Assembly: GCA_020633995.1 (NCBI GenBank)
Contig: JACKCO010000003.1
Span: forward strand, 664,522-728,521
Length of the DNA stretch: 64,000 bases
Direction: 5' to 3'
Origin: Campylobacterota bacterium
Lineage (GTDB): Bacteria > Babelota > Babeliae > Babelales > RVW-14
Part shown: piece after piece, positions 54,430 to 62,533 of the stretch
Position numbering within the stretch: the first letter of the stretch is position 1
Layout of the letters: each line of letters begins with the position of its first letter
Made by a program: the position numbers and the translations under genes
Notes under the pieces: model-generated
The model's database searches: none
Seen by the model: only the letters and a program-made list of their open reading frames with translations
Told to the model about the DNA's origin: nothing

Positions 54430-55689
54430 TTACGACTGTACAATGATATGCAAGAGTTCGTGTAGCGATATGACCCCTTGTTCAACTTTTTCAAGTCCGT
54501 CGGAAAGTAAAAGTGCTATGTTTTGGTTTTGTATGTAAGCAGTAAGGTGGTTGTGCGATGGGTTGTTCATGATGAGAGTTCGCAGTTCAGGGGATATTGG
54601 TAGCAGTTCAAAGATTCCAATTCTGCCAGAATAGCCTCGACCAAAACAGTGGCTACAGCCTTTGGGGAAAAACGTTGCGGTCAAATTTTTGTCATGCTTT
54701 TGTAAGAATAGTTGTTCTTCTTTGGAGATTGATTTTTTTTGTTTGCAGAAGGAACAGAGTTTTCTGACGAGTCGCTGAGCAAGTACACACACTAATGATG
54801 AAGTAAGTAAAAAGGGCTCAAGGCCCATCTCAAGTAAGCGAGTTATTGCACCAGTAGTGTCATTGGTATGTAACGTGCTGACAACAAGATGTCCGGTTAG
54901 TGATGCCTCTATCGCCATTTGCACGGTTGGCTTGTCACGAATCTCACCAATCATGATGATGTCTGGATCCTGACGTAGCATTGCGCGTAGTCCATTTTCA
55001 AAGCTGAAACCTGCTCGGGTGTTAACTTGGCTTTGTGTAATACCGGCAAGTTCGTATTCAACGGGGTCTTCCATGGTAATGATATTTTTTTCAGATGTGT
55101 TGAGTTTTGAAAGCATGGCATGCAGCGTAGTGCTTTTCCCTGATCCTGTTGGTCCAGTTACGAGTACCAGGCCGTGGGGAAGTGTGAGTAGATTGAGTAT
55201 GTAATTGTGCATCGACTTGTTTAAACCAAGCTCGTCAAGATTTTTTAAGTGATATGAACGGTCAAGTACCCTGATAACAAGTTTTTCTCCGTGAATTGAC
55301 GGAAACGTTGAGATTCGCAGATCAATAACATCATTTGCGATCGGAGTACTAAACTCCTGGTTTGATGATAAGCGTACCCTAAATTTGCCATCTTGAGGAA
55401 GGCGTTGCTCGGCAATGTCTAAACCTGCAAAAATTTTTATTCGCGAAAGGAGGGCATTTTTTTGCTGGCCAGTGACTATTTGTTGATCATACAAGATACC
55501 ATCTATGCGGTAACGTATGGTTAGGTGATTTTGGTTGGGTTGAAAATGTACATCAGATGCATTTTGTTCTATGGCGTTGTACAAGATTTCGTCAACAAGG
55601 TCAACGGTGGGGTTGTTGACAATGCCGTGCTTAAGTGTTGTTTCTGGTGACGTGATAATATGTACATCGCCTGTGTTACCCGTTGCCAT
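54430..55689 (-). CDS. GspE/PilB-type secretion or pilus assembly ATPase
   Basis: Hexameric AAA-type ATPase of 419 aa that powers type II secretion or type IV pilus extension at the cytoplasmic face of the inner membrane. Walker A is VTGPTGSGKSTTLHAML; then the Asp box MEDPVEYE, Walker B DPDIIMIGEIRD, His box STLHTNDTTGAITRL, and the zinc site with CSFC and CSHC (four cysteines). The N-terminal N1 domain typical of long GspE proteins is shortened. No other secretion or pilus genes adjoin, so partners must be elsewhere. It is nine bases downstream of the FUN14-like gene and probably in one operon with it. It could be the export route for some of the many signal-peptide proteins here. Confidence 0.93.
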   Translation of the reverse strand: MATGNTGDVHIITSPETTLKHGIVNNPTVDLVDEILYNAIEQNASDVHFQPNQNHLTIRYRIDGILYDQQIVTGQQKNALLSRIKIFAGLDIAEQRLPQDGKFRVRLSSNQEFSTPIANDVIDLRISTFPSIHGEKLVIRVLDRSYHLKNLDELGLNKSMHNYILNLLTLPHGLVLVTGPTGSGKSTTLHAMLSKLNTSEKNIITMEDPVEYELAGITQSQVNTRAGFSFENGLRAMLRQDPDIIMIGEIRDKPTVQMAIEASLTGHLVVSTLHTNDTTGAITRLLEMGLEPFLLTSSLVCVLAQRLVRKLCSFCKQKKSISKEEQLFLQKHDKNLTATFFPKGCSHCFGRGYSGRIGIFELLPISPELRTLIMNNPSHNHLTAYIQNQNIALLLSDGLEKVEQGVISLHELLHIIVQS

Positions 55690-55698
55690 GAAGGATTA

Positions 55699-56109
55699 TT
55701 ATCCAAGTTTATAACCAAGCAAGAAACCGATACTTGCGGAGCAAAAGAGCAATAGGTTATTTTTGATCCACTCGAAAGCGTTGTTGATCATAGCATTAAC
55801 ATTGTCAGCACTTGTAATGCCCAGGTTGGCCTGGAGCGCTGTCCAGTCGACAGTTAATAAGCCTGAGTATTCCATGCCTTTAATTAAAAAGATTGAAACA
55901 ATAAGGCAAATAAAGATTGACTTGAAATATTTTTTAAATAAAAAACCTGTGGCAAAACTTAAACCGAAGTAAAATGCTGCTTCTATTGCCTGAGCTGAGG
56001 AACCGCCCATATCTTGGGCCCATTGCTTTAGGTCAAAGTCCTGAAAAAAGTTTTTTATCTGATCTATAAATGTTGTTGTTTGATTTGGCGTTGTTTCTGG
56101 AGCGGTCAT
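55699..56109 (-). CDS. FUN14-like membrane protein
   Basis: Protein of 136 aa from ATG 56109, chosen because AGAAAGG precedes it. Residues 30-55 hold a Gly/Ser/Ala motif and a first hydrophobic segment (GGSSAQAIEAAFYFGLSFAT), then a second (YFKSIFICLIVSIFLIKGME) and the short conserved YSGLLTVDWTAL, followed by a third hydrophobic helix at the C-terminus. This layout, including the G-x-VDW strand after the second helix, is the pattern of the FUN14 family, known from mitochondria and many bacteria; the bacterial function is unclear. It precedes the GspE-type gene by nine bases. Confidence 0.72.
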   Translation of the reverse strand: MTAPETTPNQTTTFIDQIKNFFQDFDLKQWAQDMGGSSAQAIEAAFYFGLSFATGFLFKKYFKSIFICLIVSIFLIKGMEYSGLLTVDWTALQANLGITSADNVNAMINNAFEWIKNNLLLFCSASIGFLLGYKLG

Positions 56110-56230
56110 TATCATCACCTTTCTAAAATTATTAACCTTTTTAGTATGCGGCAAAGCGTTTCTTTTGTAATCATAGCACATAAGACTTTAGTGGCGCTAG
56201 AGTTTGATGGGCTAAAGATAAAGTGACCAA

Positions 56231-56262
56231 TAAAAAAGGCAGGCGTTAAGCCTGCCTGAGAA
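56231..56262 (-). terminator. Rho-independent terminator of hup
   Basis: GGCAGGC and GCCTGCC (56238-56256) form a stem with a five-base loop. On the minus strand the stem is followed by a T-run (56237-56231), just downstream of the hup stop codon. Confidence 0.85.
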
Positions 56263-56286
56263 AAAAAATCTGATGAGAGTGGCTAT

Positions 56287-56559
56287 TTAGCCCACCATGT
56301 CTTTCAATTTTTTGCCGGCTTTAAATTTAGGAACTTTTTTAGCGGCAATTTTCATCTTCTTGCCAGTTGCAGGATTGATACCGGTTCTTTCTTTTCTTTT
56401 CATAACGCTGAATGTGCCAAAGCCGGTTAAAACTACTGACTTGCTTTTTTTCAGACTTGCTTCAATAGTTTTGATCATAGATTCGAGCGCATTTTTACAA
56501 GCGGTTTTAGGCAATTTGGTGTCTTTTGCCATTTGCTCGATGAGTGAAGCTTTGTTCAT
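56287..56559 (-). CDS. hup: HU-family nucleoid protein
   Basis: Small basic DNA-binding protein of 90 aa that bends DNA and compacts the nucleoid. The HU/IHF signature is intact: VVLTGFGTFSVMKRKERTGI, NPATGKKMKIAAKKVPKFKAG, with the NPATG turn and its Pro at the tip of the beta arm. Length is normal for HU. CGGAGGAG lies nine bases before the ATG, among the strongest ribosome sites in this window, in line with high expression. A terminator follows. The 226-base gap to the divergent F-box/ankyrin gene holds a dyad listed separately. Confidence 0.96.
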   Translation of the reverse strand: MNKASLIEQMAKDTKLPKTACKNALESMIKTIEASLKKSKSVVLTGFGTFSVMKRKERTGINPATGKKMKIAAKKVPKFKAGKKLKDMVG

Positions 56560-56724
56560 TGAACTCCTCCGTATGGATAAAGTTTATACACATATTACAC
56601 GATACTATTTCCTCGCGCTTTTACAATACACTTAACACAGAATTGTGCATTGGTTGAGTTTTGTCAAGTATCTTTTGTTAAAAAAATGATCACAAGGGGG
56701 AAAAGGTAAGGTAACTATGCGTTT

Positions 56725-56744
56725 AGTTGCATGTGCATGTAACT
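56725..56744 (+). promoter_or_regulatory. Dyad upstream of the F-box/ankyrin gene
   Basis: AGTTgCATGTGCATGtAACT is a 20-base near-perfect palindrome about 45 bases upstream of the GTAATG start region. It could be an operator for the divergent hup or F-box/ankyrin gene. The regulator is unknown. Confidence 0.35.
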
Positions 56745-56785
56745 ATAACGTATCTTAAACTAAGGGAGTAAAAGCAGGGGGGGTA

Positions 56786-57904
56786 ATGGGAATCAGATAT
56801 CGCAGTAAACCAGTTGCGCTGACATGGTTATGTATATCGATAATGTTTTTTTGTGGTGCTTTTTGTGCTGAGCAAAAGGGCGTACCTGTCGTTGAAAAAA
56901 GTTATTTTGAAAGTTTACCGACAGAGATTTTAGTTTTGATTTTAGGATATCTTGAGTTGCGTGATATTCTAATTTTTTCTTTGTTGAATAGAAACTGTAG
57001 CGCTTTAACGCAGCAAATTTCAGTCGGGTCATTGTTTGATAAGGTTGTGCTTGCGGTTAGTAAAAGTAAGACGCTACCACAAACTTCAAAGCCATATTTT
57101 GATGGGTTTTTAAATCGTTTAGCCCAAGATCTTTCGGTTGACATGGTTCAAAGGTTTATGTTTTGTGATGAGTTGAAAAAAAATAACATTTTAACTGATC
57201 TTGAACGACAGGCTTTTGTTTCCAATATTGTTAAGCATTTAGAAGAGAGCGAAATAACCCTTGACGGAGTTGTTTGGGGTTGTAGACGGTGTCTCAAGTT
57301 GAAATCAATACGGTGTGTGCAGTGGGGCGCTGGCACATTTGCGTATGTTGACAAGCTTCCCTGTTGGTTGGGGGACAAAATTGCACAGTTGGTTAAGGCC
57401 CAGATAATGTGCGATATTCAATTGCTCAACAAGGCAGTCAGTGGGCAGCTAGACGAAACAGATCTTAAGAATCTGCTTGTAGCTGGAGCTGATATAAATG
57501 CGTGTGATCATGAGGGTAAGACGGCGTTGCATTGGGCTCTTTATAAGGGGCACTACGAGCTTGTGCAAAGTTTGTTAGATCATGGAGCAGATGGGTGTGT
57601 GCGTGACGACCAAGGTCGCAGCCCGCTGCATTATGCAGCCGAGAGTGCAAACCTTGCATGTGTTAACAAGCTTCTTGAAAAGAATGTTGTGGTTGATGTA
57701 ACTGATGTGCGAGCGCAGACACCGCTGCATTATGCTGCTTATTCATCACCACTTAATACGACTACATGGGATGCGCGTGTTGAAATGGTCAAGCTACTGG
57801 TAGCCTGTGGTGCTAGTCATACAAACGTTGATTTGACCGGCCGCAATGCTCTTGCGTATGCAATGGGCAATCATCACTTGCGAGCTTACTTAGAATCACT
57901 TTGA
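56786..57904 (+). CDS. Secreted F-box and ankyrin-repeat protein
   Basis: Protein of 372 aa. A signal peptide or membrane anchor lies at about 1-28 (VALTWLCISIMFFCGAFC). Residues 40-78 match an F-box: YFESLPTEILVLILGYLELR followed by DILIFSLLNRNCSALTQ. A Cys-rich helical part follows (100-205), then four to five ankyrin repeats (210-370): GKTALHWALYKGHYELVQSL, GRSPLHYAAESANLACVNKL, AQTPLHYAAYSS and GRNALAYAMGNHHLR. In eukaryotes an F-box binds Skp1 and brings a substrate to the SCF ubiquitin ligase, and ankyrin repeats are a common substrate-binding module. I infer a host-directed effector. GCAGGGGGGG precedes the ATG. Confidence 0.9.
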   Translation: MGIRYRSKPVALTWLCISIMFFCGAFCAEQKGVPVVEKSYFESLPTEILVLILGYLELRDILIFSLLNRNCSALTQQISVGSLFDKVVLAVSKSKTLPQTSKPYFDGFLNRLAQDLSVDMVQRFMFCDELKKNNILTDLERQAFVSNIVKHLEESEITLDGVVWGCRRCLKLKSIRCVQWGAGTFAYVDKLPCWLGDKIAQLVKAQIMCDIQLLNKAVSGQLDETDLKNLLVAGADINACDHEGKTALHWALYKGHYELVQSLLDHGADGCVRDDQGRSPLHYAAESANLACVNKLLEKNVVVDVTDVRAQTPLHYAAYSSPLNTTTWDARVEMVKLLVACGASHTNVDLTGRNALAYAMGNHHLRAYLESL

Positions 57905-57922
57905 GAAGAAAATTAGGATACG

Positions 57923-58010
57923 TGGTGCCGAGGGCCGGACTCGAACCGGCACGGGCTTTAGGCCCGAGGGATTTTAAGTCCCTTGCGTCTACCAATTCCG
58001 CCACCCCGGC
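57923..58010 (-). tRNA. tRNA-Leu (UAA)
   Basis: Class II tRNA of 88 bases including an encoded CCA (57923-57925). The 5' end GCCGGGG pairs with CCTCGGC; TGGCGGAATTGGTAGACGC is the typical D-arm of leucine tRNA; the anticodon loop reads ACTTAAAAT with UAA; there is a long variable arm and GGTTCGAGTCC for the T arm. A37 follows the anticodon. It lies 16 bases downstream of tRNA-Cys on the same strand. Confidence 0.97.
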
Positions 58011-58026
58011 ACACAAGTTTTTTATT

Positions 58027-58100
58027 TGGAGGCGGCACCCGGAATTGAACCGGGGATCACGGTTTTGCAGACCATTGCCTTACCACTTGGCTATGCCGCC
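58027..58100 (-). tRNA. tRNA-Cys (GCA)
   Basis: A 74-base tRNA with encoded CCA (58027-58029). GGCGGCA pairs with TGCCGCC; the anticodon loop is TCTGCAAAA with GCA and A at position 37; the discriminator base is U, the main identity element of cysteine tRNA. It starts 23 bases after the miaB stop codon, so it is probably transcribed with miaB. Confidence 0.97.
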
Positions 58101-58122
58101 CTAAAAAATCTGAAAAATTATG

Positions 58123-59568
58123 TCAAACAAGTTCAGGAAGTTTAGCGTCAAGATGTGCTGCTGCCGCTCCTGTGATATGTAGGTCAATAAAACGACCGAT
58201 TAAATCGTTGCTGCCTAAAAATAATACACGAACGTTTCCTTCAGTTCTAGCCAACAGTTTACCATTCTCGAGGCGTTTTTCAACTAAACATTTAAGTGTT
58301 TTGCCGATATTTTTTTCGTTTTGCTCACGGCTGATCTGAATTTGTCGTTTTTGTAGGTCTCTGAGGCGTTGCTCTTTGACTTCATAAGGGCAATCATCAG
58401 CCATTTTAGATGCCTTGGTATATTTGCGTGGCGAATAAATAAATGAATAGATGTGGTCAAATCTGACTTTTTCCATCAGATCACGCGTTGCCTGATAGTC
58501 TTGCTCTGTTTCGCCTGGAAATCCGACAATAATATCAGTTGTTACGGTTGCATCAGGCATGCGCTCACGTAACCAGCCAACTTTTTCGATAAATAGTTCA
58601 ATGCTATGGTTACGTTTCATGAGCTCTAAAATTTTGTTTGAGCCTGACTGGACGGGGAAGTGTACGTACCCAGCAAGTTTAGGTCGATGAGCGGCCATAA
58701 CATCAAACAAATCAACAGTCATATCCCGTGGATGGGGGCTAACGTAGCGTACCCAAAACTCACCTTCAATTTGGGCTATGCGCTCAAGCAGTGTTGGAAA
58801 TGCCTTGCCACTTTCAGGGTCAACGTATGAATTAACATTTTGGCCAACCAGATTAATTTCCTTTGCGCCATTGGCCACGTCGTGTTCAACTTGCTCAAGT
58901 AGCTTACTTGCCGGGTAACTGACCTCTTTGCCGCGGGTGAAGGGTACAATGCAGTAGGTGCAGCGCTTGTCACAGCCGGTCATAATGTTGATAAATGAGC
59001 GTTTGAGCTCAGGGGTTAGGGAGCCTACTTTAGCCTCGGTAGAAGTGGGCTTTGCAAGTTTGGTACGCTTGAGCATGCCAAATGGTGCTAGTAGTGGCTT
59101 CTTGAGCGTTGTGTTGAGTGCTGCCTTTTTTCGAATATCTCGATCTTGACCACCAAAATTCATTTCTTTGTTTGGATTTTGTTCGTACAGTTGCTTGGTG
59201 GTTTCCAGCTGAACGACCAGGTCAACCAGGTACTTTTGTATCGTTTCCAGCTCTTCGCGAGCACCGGCTACAAAGGTAACTAGGTCAAATCGTTTGTACA
59301 GCTCATTCTTTTTATAGCTTGCCACACAACCAATAATACCAACCTTGAGATACGGTTTTTCAGCCTTGTGGTCTCGTAGTGCACCAATATATGAATACAG
59401 CTTTTGTTCAGCTTTGTCGCGAATTGCACAGGTATTGACCAAGAGTAGATCTGCTTCTCCCTCTGTTGCCACTTCCTGGCAGTCCATTTGGGTTAAAAAC
59501 TTTGCAATCCCCTGGGAGTCGGCAACGTTAGCTTGACAGCCATAGGTTTTAATAAAAAAGGTAATCAT
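58123..59568 (-). CDS. miaB: tRNA-2-methylthio-N6-dimethylallyladenosine synthase
   Basis: Radical SAM methylthiotransferase of 481 aa that adds a methylthio group to isopentenyl-A37 in tRNAs reading UNN codons. N-terminal UPF0004 domain with TYGCQANVADSQ and further single cysteines (VNTCAIRDKAE, GIIGCVASYK) for the auxiliary cluster; radical SAM motif GCDKRCTYCIVPFTRGKE with CxxxCxxC; a C-terminal TRAM region. An insertion of about 70 residues (150-220, Lys/Thr-rich) lengthens the protein. ATG at 59568 follows GGAGACC; an upstream in-frame start is less likely. Directly downstream are tRNA-Cys and tRNA-Leu(UAA), both UNN-decoding with A37, that is, plausible substrates. Confidence 0.95.
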   Translation of the reverse strand: MITFFIKTYGCQANVADSQGIAKFLTQMDCQEVATEGEADLLLVNTCAIRDKAEQKLYSYIGALRDHKAEKPYLKVGIIGCVASYKKNELYKRFDLVTFVAGAREELETIQKYLVDLVVQLETTKQLYEQNPNKEMNFGGQDRDIRKKAALNTTLKKPLLAPFGMLKRTKLAKPTSTEAKVGSLTPELKRSFINIMTGCDKRCTYCIVPFTRGKEVSYPASKLLEQVEHDVANGAKEINLVGQNVNSYVDPESGKAFPTLLERIAQIEGEFWVRYVSPHPRDMTVDLFDVMAAHRPKLAGYVHFPVQSGSNKILELMKRNHSIELFIEKVGWLRERMPDATVTTDIIVGFPGETEQDYQATRDLMEKVRFDHIYSFIYSPRKYTKASKMADDCPYEVKEQRLRDLQKRQIQISREQNEKNIGKTLKCLVEKRLENGKLLARTEGNVRVLFLGSNDLIGRFIDLHITGAAAAHLDAKLPELV

Positions 59569-59959
59569 AATTGGTCTCCTACGCCTTGTAAATACCATGT
59601 GAGGCTAACAGAAAAGCCGTCTGCTTTTTATTGTCGTTTCAGTTGGGCAAATTTCTGTGTTAATGCCCGTTTATAGGCTAAAATAGTCCACAAACCAACT
59701 GTTTTGTCAATTTCAACAGTATAAATGAGGCTTTTCCCCCTGGCAAGGGCCTGAAGGGCCAAAATTTGTAAAAAGGTTGGGGGTAGCCGAATATTATTGT
59801 AAAAATGGTCAAAATGGCTACTGGAACGTATGTTTCAAGTCTTTTTGCCATCGGTTGCAATTATTTTAAAATAATTTACAATAGAAATAATAATGGAGAT
59901 TTGGGGGTGCGTCGGGATTGGCTTGGTGCACCCAGTCCAAGTTACAAATGGAGGTTATC
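59569..59959. other. Intergenic region with promoter and structured leader
   Basis: The 391 bases separate divergent miaB and the 59960 gene. A promoter lies at 59855-59882. The transcript leader that would follow contains GGGTGC (59905-59910) complementary to GCACCC (59928-59933), and CTTGG (59922-59926) complementary to CCAAG (59937-59941); the two helices interleave as in a pseudoknot. The leader ends in AAATGGAGG. No coding frame of interest. Confidence 0.5.
59855..59882 (+). promoter_or_regulatory. Putative sigma-70-type promoter
   Basis: TTGCAA at 59855-59860 and TACAAT at 59877-59882 with a 16-base spacer, about 75 bases before the ATG of the first gene in the secreted-protein series. 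Spacing and hexamers are close to consensus. Confidence 0.55.
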
Positions 59960-61276
59960 ATGAACAAGCGTTACTTTGGTTCGATTTTATTAGGCTTTGT
60001 GCTAGGCCTTACTTTTTGCCCAGGTGTTCAAGCAATGAACCCGACTGTTAGTGGCCTGCGTGGTGCAATGGTTGGTTTGAGTAAAGAGAGTAATAAATCC
60101 TTAAAAAAGCCTTCTCAGACGAATTCGAGCGAGATAGTGGTTCCTCGCAAAGAAGTAGTCAGTGTCTCCAAGCAAAAGAGTTCAGTGGGGAAAGAGCAAA
60201 CGGCAGATAAAGCTCTAATGGTCAGGCCTGCGGGTGTTGAAACGCCTTCAAAATACTTTATCAAACAGTTTGGCCAGTGCACTCAAACTGGTGGCCTTAT
60301 GCTTTTAGCTAATAGGCATAAAGGTTTGCAAAAAAGTATTGACGAAAAGTTTGTAAGGCTTAAACCAGGGGTTGAAAGTAAGCTTGTAGAGCAGATTAGT
60401 GATATGGCCTCTGCAGAAAAAAAATATGCCTGTGCGGGCGCTTCGGCAACAGATAGCCACGTTGTACTGTACCACCGTCAGCCTGGGTTGGTCAGTTTTA
60501 TGCACGACGTATTTTATGTTTTGGGTGGCAAGCAAGCTGCTAAAAAACTTCCTCTTCGTGTGGGAATGAGTCAGCAGTTTGATGAGGCAAAAACAATCAA
60601 AGAGCTGGATAAAAAAGAAAATCTGAGAAAAATCAATGATTACGAATTGAGTGACATTTTGGTTTCTGCAAATCCGGCACTTTTTTCAAATATAAAACGA
60701 GAAGGTGAGTCATCATTTTTGCAGTTTATCGATGATGAAAGACCATTTATTGGCTATGCATATCAGGGTGATTTTAATGCTTTGATCAAGGGAGCGTGTA
60801 AGCAGCTTAATCTACAGATTGACGCCACTGCTGTGAAAGAAGCAGAGATGATTTACAAAAAATACTATAAAGACAGAAATTCTCTTTTGCAGATTTTTAT
60901 CCCGAAAGATAGAGTTAAAGATTACTGTTATCTTGCGCAAGCTTACGGCAAAAAGCGATATGTTCAGAATAACTCTGCTCAGAATGGTTCTGAGTGTTAT
61001 GCCAGCATTGATGATTTTTTTAAATTTTTGAAAGGTGAACAGGATAAGCTTGGTGCTTGGATAGACAAAACAGTGAGTGGTGCCAAACGTATTCGTAATG
61101 TTGTCAATACTCAGCTCAGAATTTATCCACATCCAGACTATTTCTTGAGTGATAACAATGATTTGAAATGGTGCCGCGCTGATTACTTGCTTGATGAACA
61201 AGCGTGTGATGAACGCTACCATGCTTTGTCTGGTTGGGCGGCTGGTTTTGTTCAGAGTCAAATGCTAGAGGCATAA
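59960..61276 (+). CDS. Secreted protein of unknown function, first of the leader-cassette series
   Basis: Protein of 438 aa with a signal peptide (1-26, ending CPGVQAM). ATG at 59960 is set by the TGGAGG site seven bases upstream. Residues 30-90 are Ser/Lys-rich and probably disordered. The mature region (95-438) is globular with several Cys residues (FGQCTQTGGLMLLANRHKG, KKYACAGASATDSHVVLYHR, FLQFIDDERPFIGYAYQ, YPHPDYFLSDN). I do not recognise the family. It shares its start context and the -QAM end of the signal peptide with the next three genes, so it is likely exported by the same route. No catalytic motif is claimed. Confidence 0.8.
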   Translation: MNKRYFGSILLGFVLGLTFCPGVQAMNPTVSGLRGAMVGLSKESNKSLKKPSQTNSSEIVVPRKEVVSVSKQKSSVGKEQTADKALMVRPAGVETPSKYFIKQFGQCTQTGGLMLLANRHKGLQKSIDEKFVRLKPGVESKLVEQISDMASAEKKYACAGASATDSHVVLYHRQPGLVSFMHDVFYVLGGKQAAKKLPLRVGMSQQFDEAKTIKELDKKENLRKINDYELSDILVSANPALFSNIKREGESSFLQFIDDERPFIGYAYQGDFNALIKGACKQLNLQIDATAVKEAEMIYKKYYKDRNSLLQIFIPKDRVKDYCYLAQAYGKKRYVQNNSAQNGSECYASIDDFFKFLKGEQDKLGAWIDKTVSGAKRIRNVVNTQLRIYPHPDYFLSDNNDLKWCRADYLLDEQACDERYHALSGWAAGFVQSQMLEA

Positions 61277-61395
61277 ATCTTGTGGTCGATTTATGTGCAT
61301 TGATAGAAAAGTGAAATAGAAAAACGAAGTCTTAGAGCAGTACATTGGGGTGGTCCTGACCGTATCTGGCCTAAGCGATAAATGGAGGATTTATC

Positions 61396-62409
61396 ATGAA
61401 TACATGTCGTCGTGTAACTCAATTGGGTATGATTGTTCTTACGTGTGCTGTGTTTGGAAGCAATGTTCAGGCAATGGGTATGCCTCGCGTAGGTCTACCG
61501 AAGAAAGCGCCAAGTGCACCAGTTGTTAGAATGAATTATTCACCTTCTTTGTATACCCCAAAAGCAATATCATTTTTAAAGCCGATGCAACCAAGTAGGT
61601 TATTCTCATTATTTACCGGATTGAAAAAGTTGTCTCCTATTCAAGGCTTAAATAGCAAGCAGCTTGGAGCTACTTGGCAGCAACGTCCAATGTCATTTTT
61701 TGGTAAATTTTGGGGAAATGCTGCAAGGATGATTAAAAGGGTAGAGGCTCCTTCTCAAAAGCAAGAAGATTTTTTAAATCAAGCAATAAAGGCATTATCG
61801 CTTGATAACGCTCCTCAACTTCAGGGCTCTGATAAGTTATTTAAAGATAAGCTACAATTTACATTTTTGACCTCGATTAAGCTTGGTAACGTTGATTATG
61901 TTAAGGGGTGTATTGAAGCCGGTGCTGATGTTAACCGTCAGATTGGTGGTGAGTACTCTCCGTTGCACTTAGCGATAAAAGAGGCTCCTTCACTGATATT
62001 TACAAATGAAGATAGACGCAGAGGTGACAGACTTGTCGAGATTATTGATGTTTTGCTTGACAGTGGCGCTAATATCGAAAGTCATGGTGAATATAAGCAG
62101 ACTCCGCTATTTTATGCTGCACAGCGTAACAAAAATAGTGTTGTTAAAAAGTTACTTGACCGGGGTGCTCGTGCTCACACAATGGATAAATTTGGAGATT
62201 CTGCTCTTCGTGCGGCTATTGGTAGCGGTGAGGAAGCAGAAGAAACTGTAGAGCTTCTTTTAGCTCATGGAGCACGGGAGAGCATTAACAAAAACTCAGA
62301 CAAGTATAGCGTAATGAAGCAAGCTATGAGCTCTGGTAGTGCAAAAACTGTAAAACTACTACATGACTACGCAACAGAAGAGCAGCGTCGCGAGTTTTAC
62401 ACGATATAA
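61396..62409 (+). CDS. Secreted ankyrin-repeat protein
   Basis: Protein of 337 aa. Signal peptide 1-27 (IVLTCAVFGSNVQAM). Residues 30-130 are low-complexity and basic; residues 150-330 carry four ankyrin repeats: FTFLTSIKLGNVDYVKGCIE, YSPLHLAIKEAPS, QTPLFYAAQRNKNSVVKKLL and DSALRAAIGSGEEAEETVEL. The start codon follows ATGGAGGATTTATC, nearly identical to the start regions of the two genes after it. Probably acts by binding another protein outside the cytoplasm. The gene is about 120 bases after the previous one, with no terminator seen, so co-transcription is possible. Confidence 0.85.
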   Translation: MNTCRRVTQLGMIVLTCAVFGSNVQAMGMPRVGLPKKAPSAPVVRMNYSPSLYTPKAISFLKPMQPSRLFSLFTGLKKLSPIQGLNSKQLGATWQQRPMSFFGKFWGNAARMIKRVEAPSQKQEDFLNQAIKALSLDNAPQLQGSDKLFKDKLQFTFLTSIKLGNVDYVKGCIEAGADVNRQIGGEYSPLHLAIKEAPSLIFTNEDRRRGDRLVEIIDVLLDSGANIESHGEYKQTPLFYAAQRNKNSVVKKLLDRGARAHTMDKFGDSALRAAIGSGEEAEETVELLLAHGARESINKNSDKYSVMKQAMSSGSAKTVKLLHDYATEEQRREFYTI

Positions 62410-62431
62410 CGATAACGGCATTGCCTAAGAT

Positions 62432-62533
62432 AAAATGGAGGATATATCATGAACAGACGTTTTCGATTCATAAAAATTATGCTGTGCATTTTTACATGTG
62501 CAGTGTTAGGGAAAAATGCACAGGCAATGCTTA
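62432..62533 (+). repeat. 102-base direct repeat, copy 1
   Basis: Starts in AAAATGGAGG before the ATG at 62449 and covers the ribosome site and the first 28 codons, including the whole signal peptide. It is identical to 63899-64000. Because copy 2 is cut by the window edge, the full repeat may be longer. Confidence 0.97.

Noticed and set aside
57813..58016. Minus-strand frame giving GVAELVDARDLKSLG
   Set aside because: This is translation of tRNA-Leu, a well-known source of false protein entries.
57901..58104. Plus-strand frame giving RAGLEPARALG and HPELNRGSRFC
   Set aside because: It is the antisense of the tRNA-Leu and tRNA-Cys genes, another classic spurious protein.
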